NCBI GenBank assembly: GCA_014860805.1
Contig: JACZJB010000136.1
Coordinates: 1-64,000, forward strand
Length of the DNA stretch: 64,000 nt
Direction of reading: 5' to 3'
Origin: Anaerolineales bacterium
GTDB taxonomy: Bacteria > Chloroflexota > Anaerolineae > Anaerolineales > Villigracilaceae
Below, in pieces: positions 9,076 to 17,306 of the stretch. Position 1 is the stretch's first letter. Every line of letters begins with the position of its first letter. The notes beneath the pieces are model-generated. The model searched no databases, had not been told where the DNA came from, and worked only from the letters and a program-made list of their open reading frames with translations. The translations under genes were made by a program, and so were the position numbers.

Positions 9076-9916
9076 TACTATATTGTTGACTGTTATTATC
9101 TTTACTTATAATCACGAGGATTCTATTGCAAAGGCTATTGATAGTGTCTTGGAGCAAGAAACAGCATATTCTTATGAAATCTGGCTTTGTGATGATTGTT
9201 CCACCGATGGCACAACAGCAATCTGCGTCGATTACGCTAAAAGATTTCCCGATAAAATAAAATTGTTCACTCAGCCGGTAAACACGTATTTTAGTAAAAT
9301 TGCTCACATTGAAATTGCTCTTAAAAAAGTTGATACAAAATACTTATCCATATTAGATGGGGATGATGGTTGGTGCGATAACAAAAAAATTCAAATTGCC
9401 CTTGATGTTTTGGAAAGTAATCCGCAATATATAACTTTTGCCCATGACACCATATTTAATGATGTTGTAAATCAAACTAAAAAATCCCTTGTGCATGAAA
9501 TATATAAGATCGAAATTCAAAACCCCGTCACTTTTGAAAACGTATTATATTTACACACATCATCAAGAATTCATAGAAATGTTTTCAAGTTTTCTGGAGA
9601 ACGCGATATTTATACGGATATTTTTCTGTTCTATATTTATTTAGATAAAGGGCCGTTGTATTACTACGATAAAATCATGTCGGTTTACAACATTACTGGC
9701 AAAGGTGCATGGTCCGGTATGTCGACAGAAGATGTGAATAAAGAAAATTCATTACTACAATATAAATTAAATATATTTTTTAATTATAAATATGATGCCT
9801 TTTTTACAAGTAGAATAGTGGAAACAAAAATATTAGTGTTACTCAAAAAAATAGGGGGTAGAAATCTGGGCTGGAAACTTTGGTTTTTTTTAAAAAAATA
9901 CGGTTTCATCCGATAA
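9062..9916 (+). CDS. Family 2 glycosyltransferase
   Basis: A GT-A fold sugar transferase of about 284 residues: TVIIFTYNHEDSI near the N-terminus, CDDCSTDGT, and the nucleotide-sugar/metal motif LDGDDGW. The track starts at ATG 9014, which has no ribosome site. I prefer the TTG at 9062, ten bases after GAGGAG, giving a 14-base overlap with the upstream gene and a normal GT2 N-terminus. The C-terminal third is divergent and lysine-rich. AT-rich codon use matches the island. Sugar and acceptor are unknown. Confidence 0.78.
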   Translation: MNDNSTILLTVIIFTYNHEDSIAKAIDSVLEQETAYSYEIWLCDDCSTDGTTAICVDYAKRFPDKIKLFTQPVNTYFSKIAHIEIALKKVDTKYLSILDGDDGWCDNKKIQIALDVLESNPQYITFAHDTIFNDVVNQTKKSLVHEIYKIEIQNPVTFENVLYLHTSSRIHRNVFKFSGERDIYTDIFLFYIYLDKGPLYYYDKIMSVYNITGKGAWSGMSTEDVNKENSLLQYKLNIFFNYKYDAFFTSRIVETKILVLLKKIGGRNLGWKLWFFLKKYGFIR

Positions 9917-9937
9917 ATCCTTTATGGAGAAAGCATA

Positions 9938-10429
9938 ATGTCAGACCAGAACAAACCATTTGTCCATGAAAAAGCAGAAGTGCAAACTCAAATTATTGGA
10001 GATGAAACAAAAATTTGGCAATACTCAATAATTTTGGCTGGGGCAAGAATAGGCTCCAACTGCAATATCAATGCGCATTGTTTTATCGAGAACGATGTGG
10101 TCATCGGAAACAATGTGACCATAAAATGCGGAGTATATTTATGGGACGGTATTGTAATAGAGGATAATGTGCAAATAGGCCCCGCCGCTGTTTTTACCAA
10201 TGACAAATATCCACGCGCGAAGGATTATTCCTTTGAAGTAGGGAGAATAACGATAAAAAAAGGGGCCTCAATTGGAGCCAATGCTACTATTCTCGGTGGT
10301 ATAACCATAGGAGAATACGCCATGATCGGAGCAGGCAGTGTTGTCACGAAAGATGTCCCGGCGGGTGAATTGTGGTATGGAAATCCTGCTAAATCGCGAG
10401 GCATAGCGCCCAAAATAAGTTCGAATTAA
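9938..10429 (+). CDS. fdtC: dTDP-3-amino-3,6-dideoxyhexose N-acetyltransferase, FdtC/QdtC-like
   Basis: A 163-residue left-handed beta-helix acetyltransferase. Hexapeptide repeats run along almost the whole chain ([41 protein letters not shown]) and end in YGNPAKSRG. Length and motifs fit enzymes that acetylate the 3-amino group of dTDP-Fucp3N or dTDP-Quip3N. The identification is strengthened by the FdtA-like ketoisomerase next to it and the FdtB-like transaminase further on; the sugar epimer (galacto or gluco) cannot be decided from this gene. Start after a GGAGAAAGC ribosome site. Confidence 0.82.
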   Translation: MSDQNKPFVHEKAEVQTQIIGDETKIWQYSIILAGARIGSNCNINAHCFIENDVVIGNNVTIKCGVYLWDGIVIEDNVQIGPAAVFTNDKYPRAKDYSFEVGRITIKKGASIGANATILGGITIGEYAMIGAGSVVTKDVPAGELWYGNPAKSRGIAPKISSN

Positions 10430-10474
10430 GACTCCATTTTGTATTTTACTTTTATTGCCCATGAGAACTTAGCC

Positions 10475-10891
10475 ATGTCCATATTAAATTGCCATCAGAT
10501 TGATTTTCCCAAGATCCACGATCCGCGTGGAAATTTAACCTTTATTGAAAGCAATCGGCATATTCCTTTTGAAATTAAACGAGTTTACTACTTGTATGAT
10601 ATTCCTGGCGGAGAAACCCGTGCTGGGCATGCTCACAAGGAATTACAGCAAGTACTTGTGGCTATCGCAGGCAGTTTTGATGTTTTGTTGGATGATGGAA
10701 GTGAGAAAAAAAGAGTTACCCTGAATCGTCCCTTTTTAGGTCTCTATATATATCCGCTCACCTGGCGAGTGCTTGAGAACTTCTCTTCTGGATCTGTATG
10801 TTTATCGATTGTCTCCGAATTTTACGAAGAAAGTGACTATTTTCGAAAGTATGATGAATTTTTACAAGCAGTACGAGATCACAATAAATGA
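10475..10891 (+). CDS. fdtA: dTDP-4-keto-6-deoxyglucose 3,4-ketoisomerase, FdtA-like cupin
   Basis: A cupin of about 138 residues that would move the keto group of dTDP-4-keto-6-deoxyglucose from C4 to C3, the first committed step to 3-amino-3,6-dideoxyhexoses. Visible are the N-terminal DPRGNLTFIE segment and the active-site strand RAGHAHKELQQ with two histidines. The track start at 10439 is a TTG; the ATG at 10475 gives the usual family N-terminus (about 10 residues before DPRG). The stop overlaps the ATG of a broken fdtB-like reading frame (ATGA), the remnant of an fdtA-fdtB translational coupling. Confidence 0.85.
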   Translation: MSILNCHQIDFPKIHDPRGNLTFIESNRHIPFEIKRVYYLYDIPGGETRAGHAHKELQQVLVAIAGSFDVLLDDGSEKKRVTLNRPFLGLYIYPLTWRVLENFSSGSVCLSIVSEFYEESDYFRKYDEFLQAVRDHNK

Positions 10892-10944
10892 ACATTCCTT
10901 TTCTAGATCTTAAGTTCTCCTTATCAACGGCTGATAGGTGGTAA
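10888..10944 (+). pseudogene. Orphan 5' fragment of an fdtB-like transaminase gene
   Basis: The ATG overlapping the fdtA stop opens a frame reading MNIPFLDLK, identical in protein to the first nine residues of the intact fdtB at 13221. The two DNA copies differ at 6 of 27 positions, all synonymous. After codon 9 a one-base shift recovers SPYQRLIGG in another frame, like SPYTELK in the intact gene. The rest is missing. It marks where fdtB originally followed fdtA. Confidence 0.7.
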
Positions 10945-11338
10945 GTCCGGTTAGTTTAATTTGGTTCAAATTTGAATATCCTCCACAATCTCAAAGGACG
11001 CAACCCTCTCGCAGATGGGATGTAGGCATCTTTTTCTGCGCGCGAAAGCGCCAAAGGTATTTTCTCCATTGCTGATATTGATAGCTTGTACAGAATTAAG
11101 TTTATCTATGGGTGCTCACTTGAGTTGAGATGCGGCTGGCAAGTGGTAGGGATTTGTGTTTTTAGGTTAAAATAACAAATAAATAATCTGAAAACAATCC
11201 GTTTTCTAAAATAAAAGCTGACACTAATTTTGCTTATTTTTCCTCTTCATCTAACTTTAGTTCCTGTTATAAGGTATTCATGTTTTAATTTCCATTATGT
11301 AGCGCAAAAAATAGTTTTTTGATGAAATATGAGAAATC
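10945..11338. other. AT-rich non-coding stretch at a recombination junction
   Basis: About 390 bases with no supported gene. No transposase fragment or terminal repeat is recognisable. It separates the fdtB fragment from the sulfatase-like gene and probably records the event that brought that gene in. The leader of the next gene may be here, but no convincing promoter pair is seen. Confidence 0.5.
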
Positions 11339-13117
11339 ATGACTGAAGGCAACTCCAAATTTATTAAATCCTTCTCAATGATAGAAAGAAAAGCCGAAAT
11401 TTTTCTCTCTCAAGTCATTGTCCCTTTATGGATTTTAACTTTTTATTTCTTTTCTCTCTCGAAAATTTTTCCTGCAGGGATAAATAATGTCTTTGTAACT
11501 CGAAGCGGGACATATACTCTTTGGGTAACTATTGTTCTGACTCTCATCTTTTCAGTCATGCTCGCAACGAAAAAAGGAAAAATCTTGTTCCTCGAAAATT
11601 CAAAAAAAGGAATTTTCCAAGGTCGCGTAGTCCTCTTGTTGCTTCCATTAACACCTGTTGCGCAATACATTCTAAGTAACCGCCGCCTTCTCTCTGTTTT
11701 GGAAGCCATCTATTTGTTTGCTGTTTTTGCGGTCATTGCAGCGCTTTTTGTTCTCGTTATTCCAAATCTTTTTAAGAGAATTGGCTCTAGTCAAATATTG
11801 GTTTTCTTAGGTTTGGCCCTTACTTTCTCGGTCATTAATATGGCATCAATAAGTTCGCAGTTTTCTTGGCATGAGAAGGGTAGCTTGAAAATCCAGCTTG
11901 TTATTTTTGTTGGTGTTTTTTTTATAAGTTGGCTTTGTTATTACTTTGAAAAACAAAACATTTTGTACAATATTATCGCAATTTTCTTCTTGTCCACTTG
12001 TGTTTCTCAATTGTTGAGGGTAAACAAATATTCCAATGAAAGCGGGTCCTACGAAACGGACAACAAGCTTCTAAATTTAGTTTATTTAAGTGAACCGCAG
12101 ACTACTCCCAATATTTACATCCTCATATACGATGCGTATGTTGTAAATGAAACAATGCTTTCGTACGGAATTGATAATAGCGACCAGGAACGATATTTAG
12201 AAGAACTTGGTTTTAAGATTTATCGACAAAACTATTCACTTGCAAGCGATTCAATTGGTACCATGAGTCGAGTTCTTAATGCCTCAACTGAGTTTTATGG
12301 TGTCCGCCAAAAAGGTTGTGCTGGGGACGGACTAGCGCTTGACTTATTAAAAGAATATGGATACAAAACGTATGGTATATTCCCTGCTGGGTTTTGTTTT
12401 CGAGGCTACGGATCTGCTTACGATTATTCGGTCCCCAACGAAGAATCGCCCGCAAACTTACTTATTGCAGGTATTATGATGGGCGAGTTTAACTTTGATA
12501 TTGGGTTTAGTAGGGTGAGTAATGAGTTGTTTAGTGAAGAAAAAGCCAAAGCTTTTACCGAAAGCACAAGTTATTCGAAATTTCTCTACGCACACTCCTT
12601 ATTTCCAGGGCATAGCCAGAATTCCGGGCAATGTTTACCCGATAATCGTGATACGGAGATATTTGCTGAGCGATTGCAAGAGGCAAATCTAATGATGAAA
12701 GAGGATCTCAACCTGCTGCTTGAAAGCGACTCAAATGCTATCATAATTGTGGCTGGAGATCATGGACCATACCTGACGAAAAACTGCTATGGAACTGGGC
12801 CCGGTTGGGTAAAAGGTACCTCCTTCTCTCCTTACGACATCTCAGAGATCAACCGGCTTGATATTCAAGATAGATACGGAAGTTTTTTGGCTATCAGGTG
12901 GCCAACTCAAGATTTTGAAAAGTACGACGATATAACTGTATTACAAGATCTGTTTCCTGTGATTTTTGCTTACATGTTTCAAGACCTCGAATTGCTAGAA
13001 GCAAAGGTTGAACCAGTGACACTTGATAATTCTGTCATTAGTGAGGCAAAAGTCGTGGATGGAGTTATTGAAGGTGGAATTAACAGTGGAGAACCTCTCT
13101 TTGTTGGTGACCAATAA
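11339..13117 (+). CDS. Membrane-anchored alkaline-phosphatase-superfamily protein (sulfatase / phosphotransferase-like)
   Basis: A 592-residue membrane protein. About seven hydrophobic segments occupy residues 20-230, followed by an extracytoplasmic domain. That domain carries NIYILIYDAYV near residue 257, the position of the first metal-binding aspartate in alkaline-phosphatase-like enzymes. SIGTMSRVL near residue 305 offers a Ser/Thr nucleophile, and IIVAGDHGPYL near residue 474 is the second metal-binding block. The architecture recalls LtaS- and EptA-like lipid-dependent phosphotransferases and sulfatases, so a decoration step on the surface glycan is plausible. The substrate is not identifiable. 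It interrupts the fdtA-fdtB order and is AT-rich. The ribosome site is weak. Confidence 0.72.
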   Translation: MTEGNSKFIKSFSMIERKAEIFLSQVIVPLWILTFYFFSLSKIFPAGINNVFVTRSGTYTLWVTIVLTLIFSVMLATKKGKILFLENSKKGIFQGRVVLLLLPLTPVAQYILSNRRLLSVLEAIYLFAVFAVIAALFVLVIPNLFKRIGSSQILVFLGLALTFSVINMASISSQFSWHEKGSLKIQLVIFVGVFFISWLCYYFEKQNILYNIIAIFFLSTCVSQLLRVNKYSNESGSYETDNKLLNLVYLSEPQTTPNIYILIYDAYVVNETMLSYGIDNSDQERYLEELGFKIYRQNYSLASDSIGTMSRVLNASTEFYGVRQKGCAGDGLALDLLKEYGYKTYGIFPAGFCFRGYGSAYDYSVPNEESPANLLIAGIMMGEFNFDIGFSRVSNELFSEEKAKAFTESTSYSKFLYAHSLFPGHSQNSGQCLPDNRDTEIFAERLQEANLMMKEDLNLLLESDSNAIIIVAGDHGPYLTKNCYGTGPGWVKGTSFSPYDISEINRLDIQDRYGSFLAIRWPTQDFEKYDDITVLQDLFPVIFAYMFQDLELLEAKVEPVTLDNSVISEAKVVDGVIEGGINSGEPLFVGDQ

Positions 13118-13220
13118 GCGAGCATATAAGAATAATTGTGGAAGGATCATTTAACATCCTAGGTGTAAAATACCGATGACGCAAGATGAATGCTTATCAT
13201 TTCGCAGGAGCAATTAATAA

Positions 13221-14330
13221 ATGAACATACCGTTTTTAGATTTGAAATCACCATACACTGAATTGAAGGATGAATTGGACTCGGCCTACCAGCGGGTAAT
13301 GGAATCCGGTTGGTTCATTATGGGTGCAGAAGTTGAAGCGTTTGAGCATGAGTTTGCAGCTTATTGTGAAGTGAAACATTGTGTCGGAGTTGGGAACGGG
13401 CTGGAAGCTTTGCACTTGATCTTGCGCGCTTACGGAATAGGAGAAGGTCATGAGGTAATCGTTCCATCCAATACCTACATTGCTACTTGGCTGGCTGTTT
13501 CTTACGCTGGGGCAATTCCTGTGCCAGTGGAGCCATTAGCACATACTTATTACCTTGATCCTGAAAAAGTTGAAGCAGCTATTACACCTAGAACACGCGC
13601 GATATTACCGGTTCATTTATATGGTCTGCTGGCTGATATTGATCCACTCATAGCGCTTGCTGAAAAATATGATCTAAAAGTGATAGAGGATTCTGCTCAG
13701 GCGCAAGGTGCGCATTACAAGGGACGCATGAGCGGTAGCCTTGGACATGCAGCAGGCTTTAGTTTTTATCCAGGGAAAAATCTCGGAGCACTGGGCGATG
13801 CGGGGGCCGTAATAACCAATGATGACAAATTAGTTGAACAAGTTCGAATGTTGCGTAATTACGGCTCAAAAGTGAAATATTACAATGATATAAAAGGATA
13901 CAATTCCCGTCTTGATGAAATGCAAGCTGCCTTCCTACGCGTTAAGTTAAAGCATCTTGATGAATGGAATATGCGCCGCACAAAAATTGCATCCACTTAC
14001 TTGGATTCTCTAGGCCAATTGACTGATTTGATTTTGCCTTCCGTTCTTGATTCGACAGAACCTAGTTGGCATATTTTCCCTGTAAGGCATTCAAGGAGGG
14101 ATGATCTCCAGAAATACTTAAAAAACAAGGGCGTGGATACACTAATTCACTACCCTGTTCCACCTCACCTTTCTGGGGCATATGCAGATTTAAATATGCC
14201 AAAAGGAACCTTTCCCATTGCTGAGAAGATTGCTTCATCAGAATTAAGTCTGCCCATGGGACCACATCTAACTTTAGATGAAGTAGGGTATATAACCAAT
14301 GCAATTAGAGAATACATTGCTAAAATTTAG
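13221..14330 (+). CDS. fdtB: dTDP-3-keto-6-deoxyhexose 3-aminotransferase, FdtB-like
   Basis: A 369-residue DegT/DnrJ/EryC1 PLP enzyme. The Schiff-base lysine is in [16 protein letters not shown] (near residue 185) and the PLP-ring aspartate in [11 protein letters not shown] (near 158). This version of the lysine motif is typical of FdtB/QdtB/TylB-type 3-aminotransferases, and the product of FdtA is its expected substrate. FdtC would then acetylate the amine. The start has AGGAG at good spacing. RmlA and RmlB, needed to make the dTDP-4-keto-6-deoxyglucose precursor, are not in the window. Confidence 0.87.
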   Translation: MNIPFLDLKSPYTELKDELDSAYQRVMESGWFIMGAEVEAFEHEFAAYCEVKHCVGVGNGLEALHLILRAYGIGEGHEVIVPSNTYIATWLAVSYAGAIPVPVEPLAHTYYLDPEKVEAAITPRTRAILPVHLYGLLADIDPLIALAEKYDLKVIEDSAQAQGAHYKGRMSGSLGHAAGFSFYPGKNLGALGDAGAVITNDDKLVEQVRMLRNYGSKVKYYNDIKGYNSRLDEMQAAFLRVKLKHLDEWNMRRTKIASTYLDSLGQLTDLILPSVLDSTEPSWHIFPVRHSRRDDLQKYLKNKGVDTLIHYPVPPHLSGAYADLNMPKGTFPIAEKIASSELSLPMGPHLTLDEVGYITNAIREYIAKI

Positions 14331-14546
14331 AAAGACTCTAAACCCCTGCTAATACTATAATTATTCTATTTCAGTGCTAATAATTTCAAGAGCTAACTGT
14401 ATATGCCGATGATAAAAATATGAAACCCGTCCCATTTATTTCTCTATATTCGTTAACTGGAATAGTCATGAGTATTTGTCATACTGTTTAATTGCCCTTA
14501 TAAAAAGCGGCGATGATAAGCGCTGAAAAGCTGAATGGAACGCCGA

Positions 14547-14590
14547 AACCGCCAGCCCCGCCCGTTGATATTGAGGCTGGCGGTTTTTTT
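14547..14590 (+). terminator. Rho-independent terminator closing the glycan island
   Basis: An 11-base perfect stem AACCGCCAGCC/GGCTGGCGGTT (14547-14557 and 14575-14585) with a 17-base loop and a following run of T. It is oriented for + strand transcripts, about 220 bases after fdtB. The 14331-14546 interval has no other feature I can support. Confidence 0.85.
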
Positions 14591-14591
14591 A

Positions 14592-15164
14592 TTAAAGTGT
14601 CTTCTCGAAGGTGTCCTGGCTTGTTCCGCCGGGCTGGTCGCTTGCCGTCACCGTGATCCGCACCAGTGTGCCTTCCGCCACGCTTTCACTGGCAGTGTAG
14701 GTCCACTGTCCTCCATTGGGTGGGGTTTCCACCGCTTCTCCGCGTTCGATCTCCTGCCCGTTTGAGTCGCTCACCACAACCTGCAGGCGCGCTACTTTAA
14801 AATCGTCATGGGCGCGGATGATAATTGTCTCTCCCGCTCCGCCGCCGTATTCTGAAAGATCTACTTCATCCAGCACCGGCGCATGGAAGAAATCCGCCAC
14901 GGTCAGTGAGAACAGCGGCTTTTGTTTTGCCTTGGCAGCTTGTTCATAGGCAGCCTTCTTCTCCGGATCAGCCATCACCAGACGTCCATACAGCACAGCC
15001 TGCCGGAAACGTTCTTGATGCTCCAATTGTGCCTGCGTCGGTTCGATGCCCGAGCGGTCGGGGTTGCGCCCCACGATCACTTCATCGCCATAGTGTTTGA
15101 AGACCAGGTCGCCGATCTTCCCGCGGAACTTTTCCATGACTGGGTTTAATTTAACTTTTGCCAT
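14592..15164 (-). CDS. Conserved protein of unknown function, two-part
   Basis: A 190-residue protein. The first ~85 residues are basic and helical (MEKFRGKIGDLVFKHYGDEV, then PTQAQLEHQERFRQA). The second part is a predicted beta sandwich with repeated threonine-rich strands (ETIIIRAHDDFKVARLQVVV, VRITVTASDQ). I recall similar small proteins in Chloroflexota, without a known function. The track starts 27 codons upstream; the ATG at 15164 is preferred because AAAAGGAG precedes it at correct spacing. No signal peptide. GC-rich codon use contrasts with the island to its left. It stands alone on this strand. Confidence 0.75.
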   Translation of the reverse strand: MAKVKLNPVMEKFRGKIGDLVFKHYGDEVIVGRNPDRSGIEPTQAQLEHQERFRQAVLYGRLVMADPEKKAAYEQAAKAKQKPLFSLTVADFFHAPVLDEVDLSEYGGGAGETIIIRAHDDFKVARLQVVVSDSNGQEIERGEAVETPPNGGQWTYTASESVAEGTLVRITVTASDQPGGTSQDTFEKTL

Positions 15165-15249
15165 TCTATTTACTCCTTTTTTCTTCAAATGGATCGAAAT
15201 CACGCTCCACAGGGAGCATGTCAACGGGCGGGGATATTCCTGCATGAGA

Positions 15250-15293
15250 TGTGCATCACAAGCGCATCATAAGCACATCCTAAGCACCTGAGA
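15250..15293. repeat. Four 11-bp direct repeats in a divergent intergenic region
   Basis: Four consecutive 11-base units, TGTGCATCACA, AGCGCATCATA, AGCACATCCTA and AGCACCTGAGA, share the core GCRCAT/AGCAC. The 11-base period puts each copy on the same helix face, as for cooperative protein binding. It lies in the 320-base gap between the leftward gene (start 15164) and the rightward glycan operon (start 15485). Nothing else is seen in that gap except the -10 element listed next. Confidence 0.5.
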
Positions 15294-15472
15294 TGTAGGT
15301 ATCTGGGTCGAGTTGACGGAACCGTTGCGATTGATAGTAGAAAATTTGTTCTAATTTGCCCGCCCTATTTTTACACTGATTTTCTGAAAAAATCAAGAGT
15401 GTCGAACATCCTTTTCAAGGTGGATAAATGTCTTGTCAAGGGCCTTCTGTGCAATGTCATGTCGCCGCTGGG

Positions 15473-15478
15473 TATAAT
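15473..15478 (+). promoter_or_regulatory. -10 element of an apparently leaderless glycan operon
   Basis: TATAAT is followed by just six bases (AGCGCC) before the ATG at 15485, so transcription would start at or very near the start codon. No Shine-Dalgarno sequence exists in that space. A -35 box is not obvious. Confidence 0.55.
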
Positions 15479-15484
15479 AGCGCC

Positions 15485-16486
15485 ATGTCCTCTGTTCCCC
15501 TCGTCTCTGTGATCCTCATCACCTGGAACAGCGCTGCTCATCTGCCCCATTGCCTTTCTGCCCTCTCGGCCCAAACCCTGCGGAATTTTGAAGTGATCGT
15601 CATCGACAACAAATCCGTGGATGGTTCACTGCTTCAGGTTGAAAAGGGCTGGACTGAGTTTCAATTAACCCTGCGGCGTCTGGATGCCAACCTTGGCTTT
15701 GCCGTCGCCAACAATCTGGGTGCGCATCTTGCCCGCGGAAAGTGGATTGCCCTGCTCAATGCAGACGCCTACCCCGAACCGGATTGGCTTAAGCAAGTAG
15801 TGCAAGCTGCGGAACAGAACCCCCAATACACCATGTTCTCCTCCCGCCAGATACAACATCACTCGCCGGGTCGGCTGGATGGAGCCGGGGATTCTTATCA
15901 CATCAGCGGAATTGCTTGGCGGCGTTTCTATAATAGGTTGGCGGAAGATTATGGAAATCAAAGAGAAGAAGTATTTAGTGCATGTCCTGCGGCAGCCTTA
16001 TACTCTCGAGAGCAATTTCTAAAAGCAGGGGGGTTCGATGAAGATTACTTCTCTTATTTTGAAGACGTGGACCTGGGGTTTCGGCTCCGTTTGGGTGGTG
16101 CAAAATGCCTCTATGTTCCGGGTGCAGTGGTCCGCCACGTAGGCAGCGCCAGTACAGGCAAACGCAGTGATTTTTCAGTTTATTACGGCTATCGAAATAT
16201 GATCTGGACCTTTGTCAAAGATATGCCCTCTCCATATTTATGGATATTTTTACCGCTTCACATCATTACTCTGCTTTTCTTTTTCGTATACTTAACCGCC
16301 CGCGGGCAGGGGAGTGCTATTTCACGAGCGATCTTGCATGCCCTCCGCGGCATGCCCAAAATGATTCAAAAGAGAAGATCGATTCAGAACAATAAAAAAA
16401 TAAGAACAGGAGAGTTATGGAAGGTCATGTCCACGGGGTTGCTGGAACCCTACCGCGAATTCATTCAGCGTAACAGGGTCAAATGA
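15485..16486 (+). CDS. Family 2 glycosyltransferase, rhamnosyltransferase-like
   Basis: A GT-A fold transferase of about 333 residues. Motifs: VSVILITWNSAAHL, VIDNKSVDGS, NLGFAVANNLG, the metal-binding LLNADAYP, and FDEDYFSYFEDVDLGFRLR near residue 195, typical of WcaA/WbbL-like rhamnosyltransferases. A hydrophobic segment near residue 250 (IFLPLHIITLLFFFVYL) may tether it to the membrane. The track starts 19 codons upstream, but the ATG at 15485 gives the standard N-terminus and lies 6 bases after a TATAAT. The stop overlaps the next start (ATGA), indicating coupling. Confidence 0.83.
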   Translation: MSSVPLVSVILITWNSAAHLPHCLSALSAQTLRNFEVIVIDNKSVDGSLLQVEKGWTEFQLTLRRLDANLGFAVANNLGAHLARGKWIALLNADAYPEPDWLKQVVQAAEQNPQYTMFSSRQIQHHSPGRLDGAGDSYHISGIAWRRFYNRLAEDYGNQREEVFSACPAAALYSREQFLKAGGFDEDYFSYFEDVDLGFRLRLGGAKCLYVPGAVVRHVGSASTGKRSDFSVYYGYRNMIWTFVKDMPSPYLWIFLPLHIITLLFFFVYLTARGQGSAISRAILHALRGMPKMIQKRRSIQNNKKIRTGELWKVMSTGLLEPYREFIQRNRVK

Positions 16487-17244
16487 TCTCCCGGCCGCTC
16501 ATCTCGCTTTCGGTTATCAGCCATGGCAATGCCGCGCAGCTCTCTCGTTTACTTGCCAGCCTGCAGCAGCATGAAAAGGATACAAAGCGTTTTCAATTGA
16601 TCGTTACCGATAATTTGAAGGATGACCTGCCCGATTTGGACCCGTCGCCCTGGGAATCCCTGCATCTGCTGAGAAACCCGCGTCAAATGGGTTTTGCTCA
16701 AAACCATAACCAGGCTTTTGAACGGGCGCAAGGCAAATACTATGCCATCCTCAATCCTGACCTGATGTTTGAACGCCCGGTCTTTGATGGATTAATAACC
16801 CGCATCCACAGCCGCCAGGCCGACTTGATTGCGCCCGTAATCGTTGACGAAAGCGGAGCGCCGCAAGACTCATTCCGCGCCCTGCCCGCCCCGTTTGAGA
16901 TCATTCGACGGCGGCTGCCAGGCTATCAATTTAAACCCCCTCAGCCGGATGGCGATCAGATGATCCGCCCGGATTGGATGGCGGGCATGTTCTGGTTGAT
17001 GGAATCGGATATCTATCGTCAATTGGGAGGCATGGATGAAAGATACCGCCTTTACTTCGAAGATGTGGAGTTTTGCACGCGCGCCCGTTTGCGAGGGCTG
17101 AAGCTTCTTGTGGATGCGCAATTCCAGGTTCGGCACGATGCGCAGCGCTCCAGCCGCACAAATCCATACTACCTTTTTTTGCACATTCAAAGCGCCCTGC
17201 GTTTCTTCACCTCTCCCACATACCGCCGGATCAAACAAAGGTGA
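16483..17244 (+). CDS. Family 2 glycosyltransferase
   Basis: A 253-residue GT2 enzyme overlapping the previous gene by four bases. It has an N-terminal LSVISHGNAAQ, then NPRQMGFAQNHNQAFE and the metal site ILNPDLMF, and the acceptor-side block ERYRLYFEDVEFCTRARLRG. It is shorter than its neighbour and has no membrane segment. The two probably act one after the other on the lipid-linked glycan started by the transferase downstream. Sugar specificity cannot be told. Confidence 0.82.
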   Translation: MISRPLISLSVISHGNAAQLSRLLASLQQHEKDTKRFQLIVTDNLKDDLPDLDPSPWESLHLLRNPRQMGFAQNHNQAFERAQGKYYAILNPDLMFERPVFDGLITRIHSRQADLIAPVIVDESGAPQDSFRALPAPFEIIRRRLPGYQFKPPQPDGDQMIRPDWMAGMFWLMESDIYRQLGGMDERYRLYFEDVEFCTRARLRGLKLLVDAQFQVRHDAQRSSRTNPYYLFLHIQSALRFFTSPTYRRIKQR

Positions 17245-17306
17245 CGGATGATCTGCAAAAAGACCGCCCTTGGTATATAGGATGCCGCGGTCACAGATAT
17301 ATTTCG

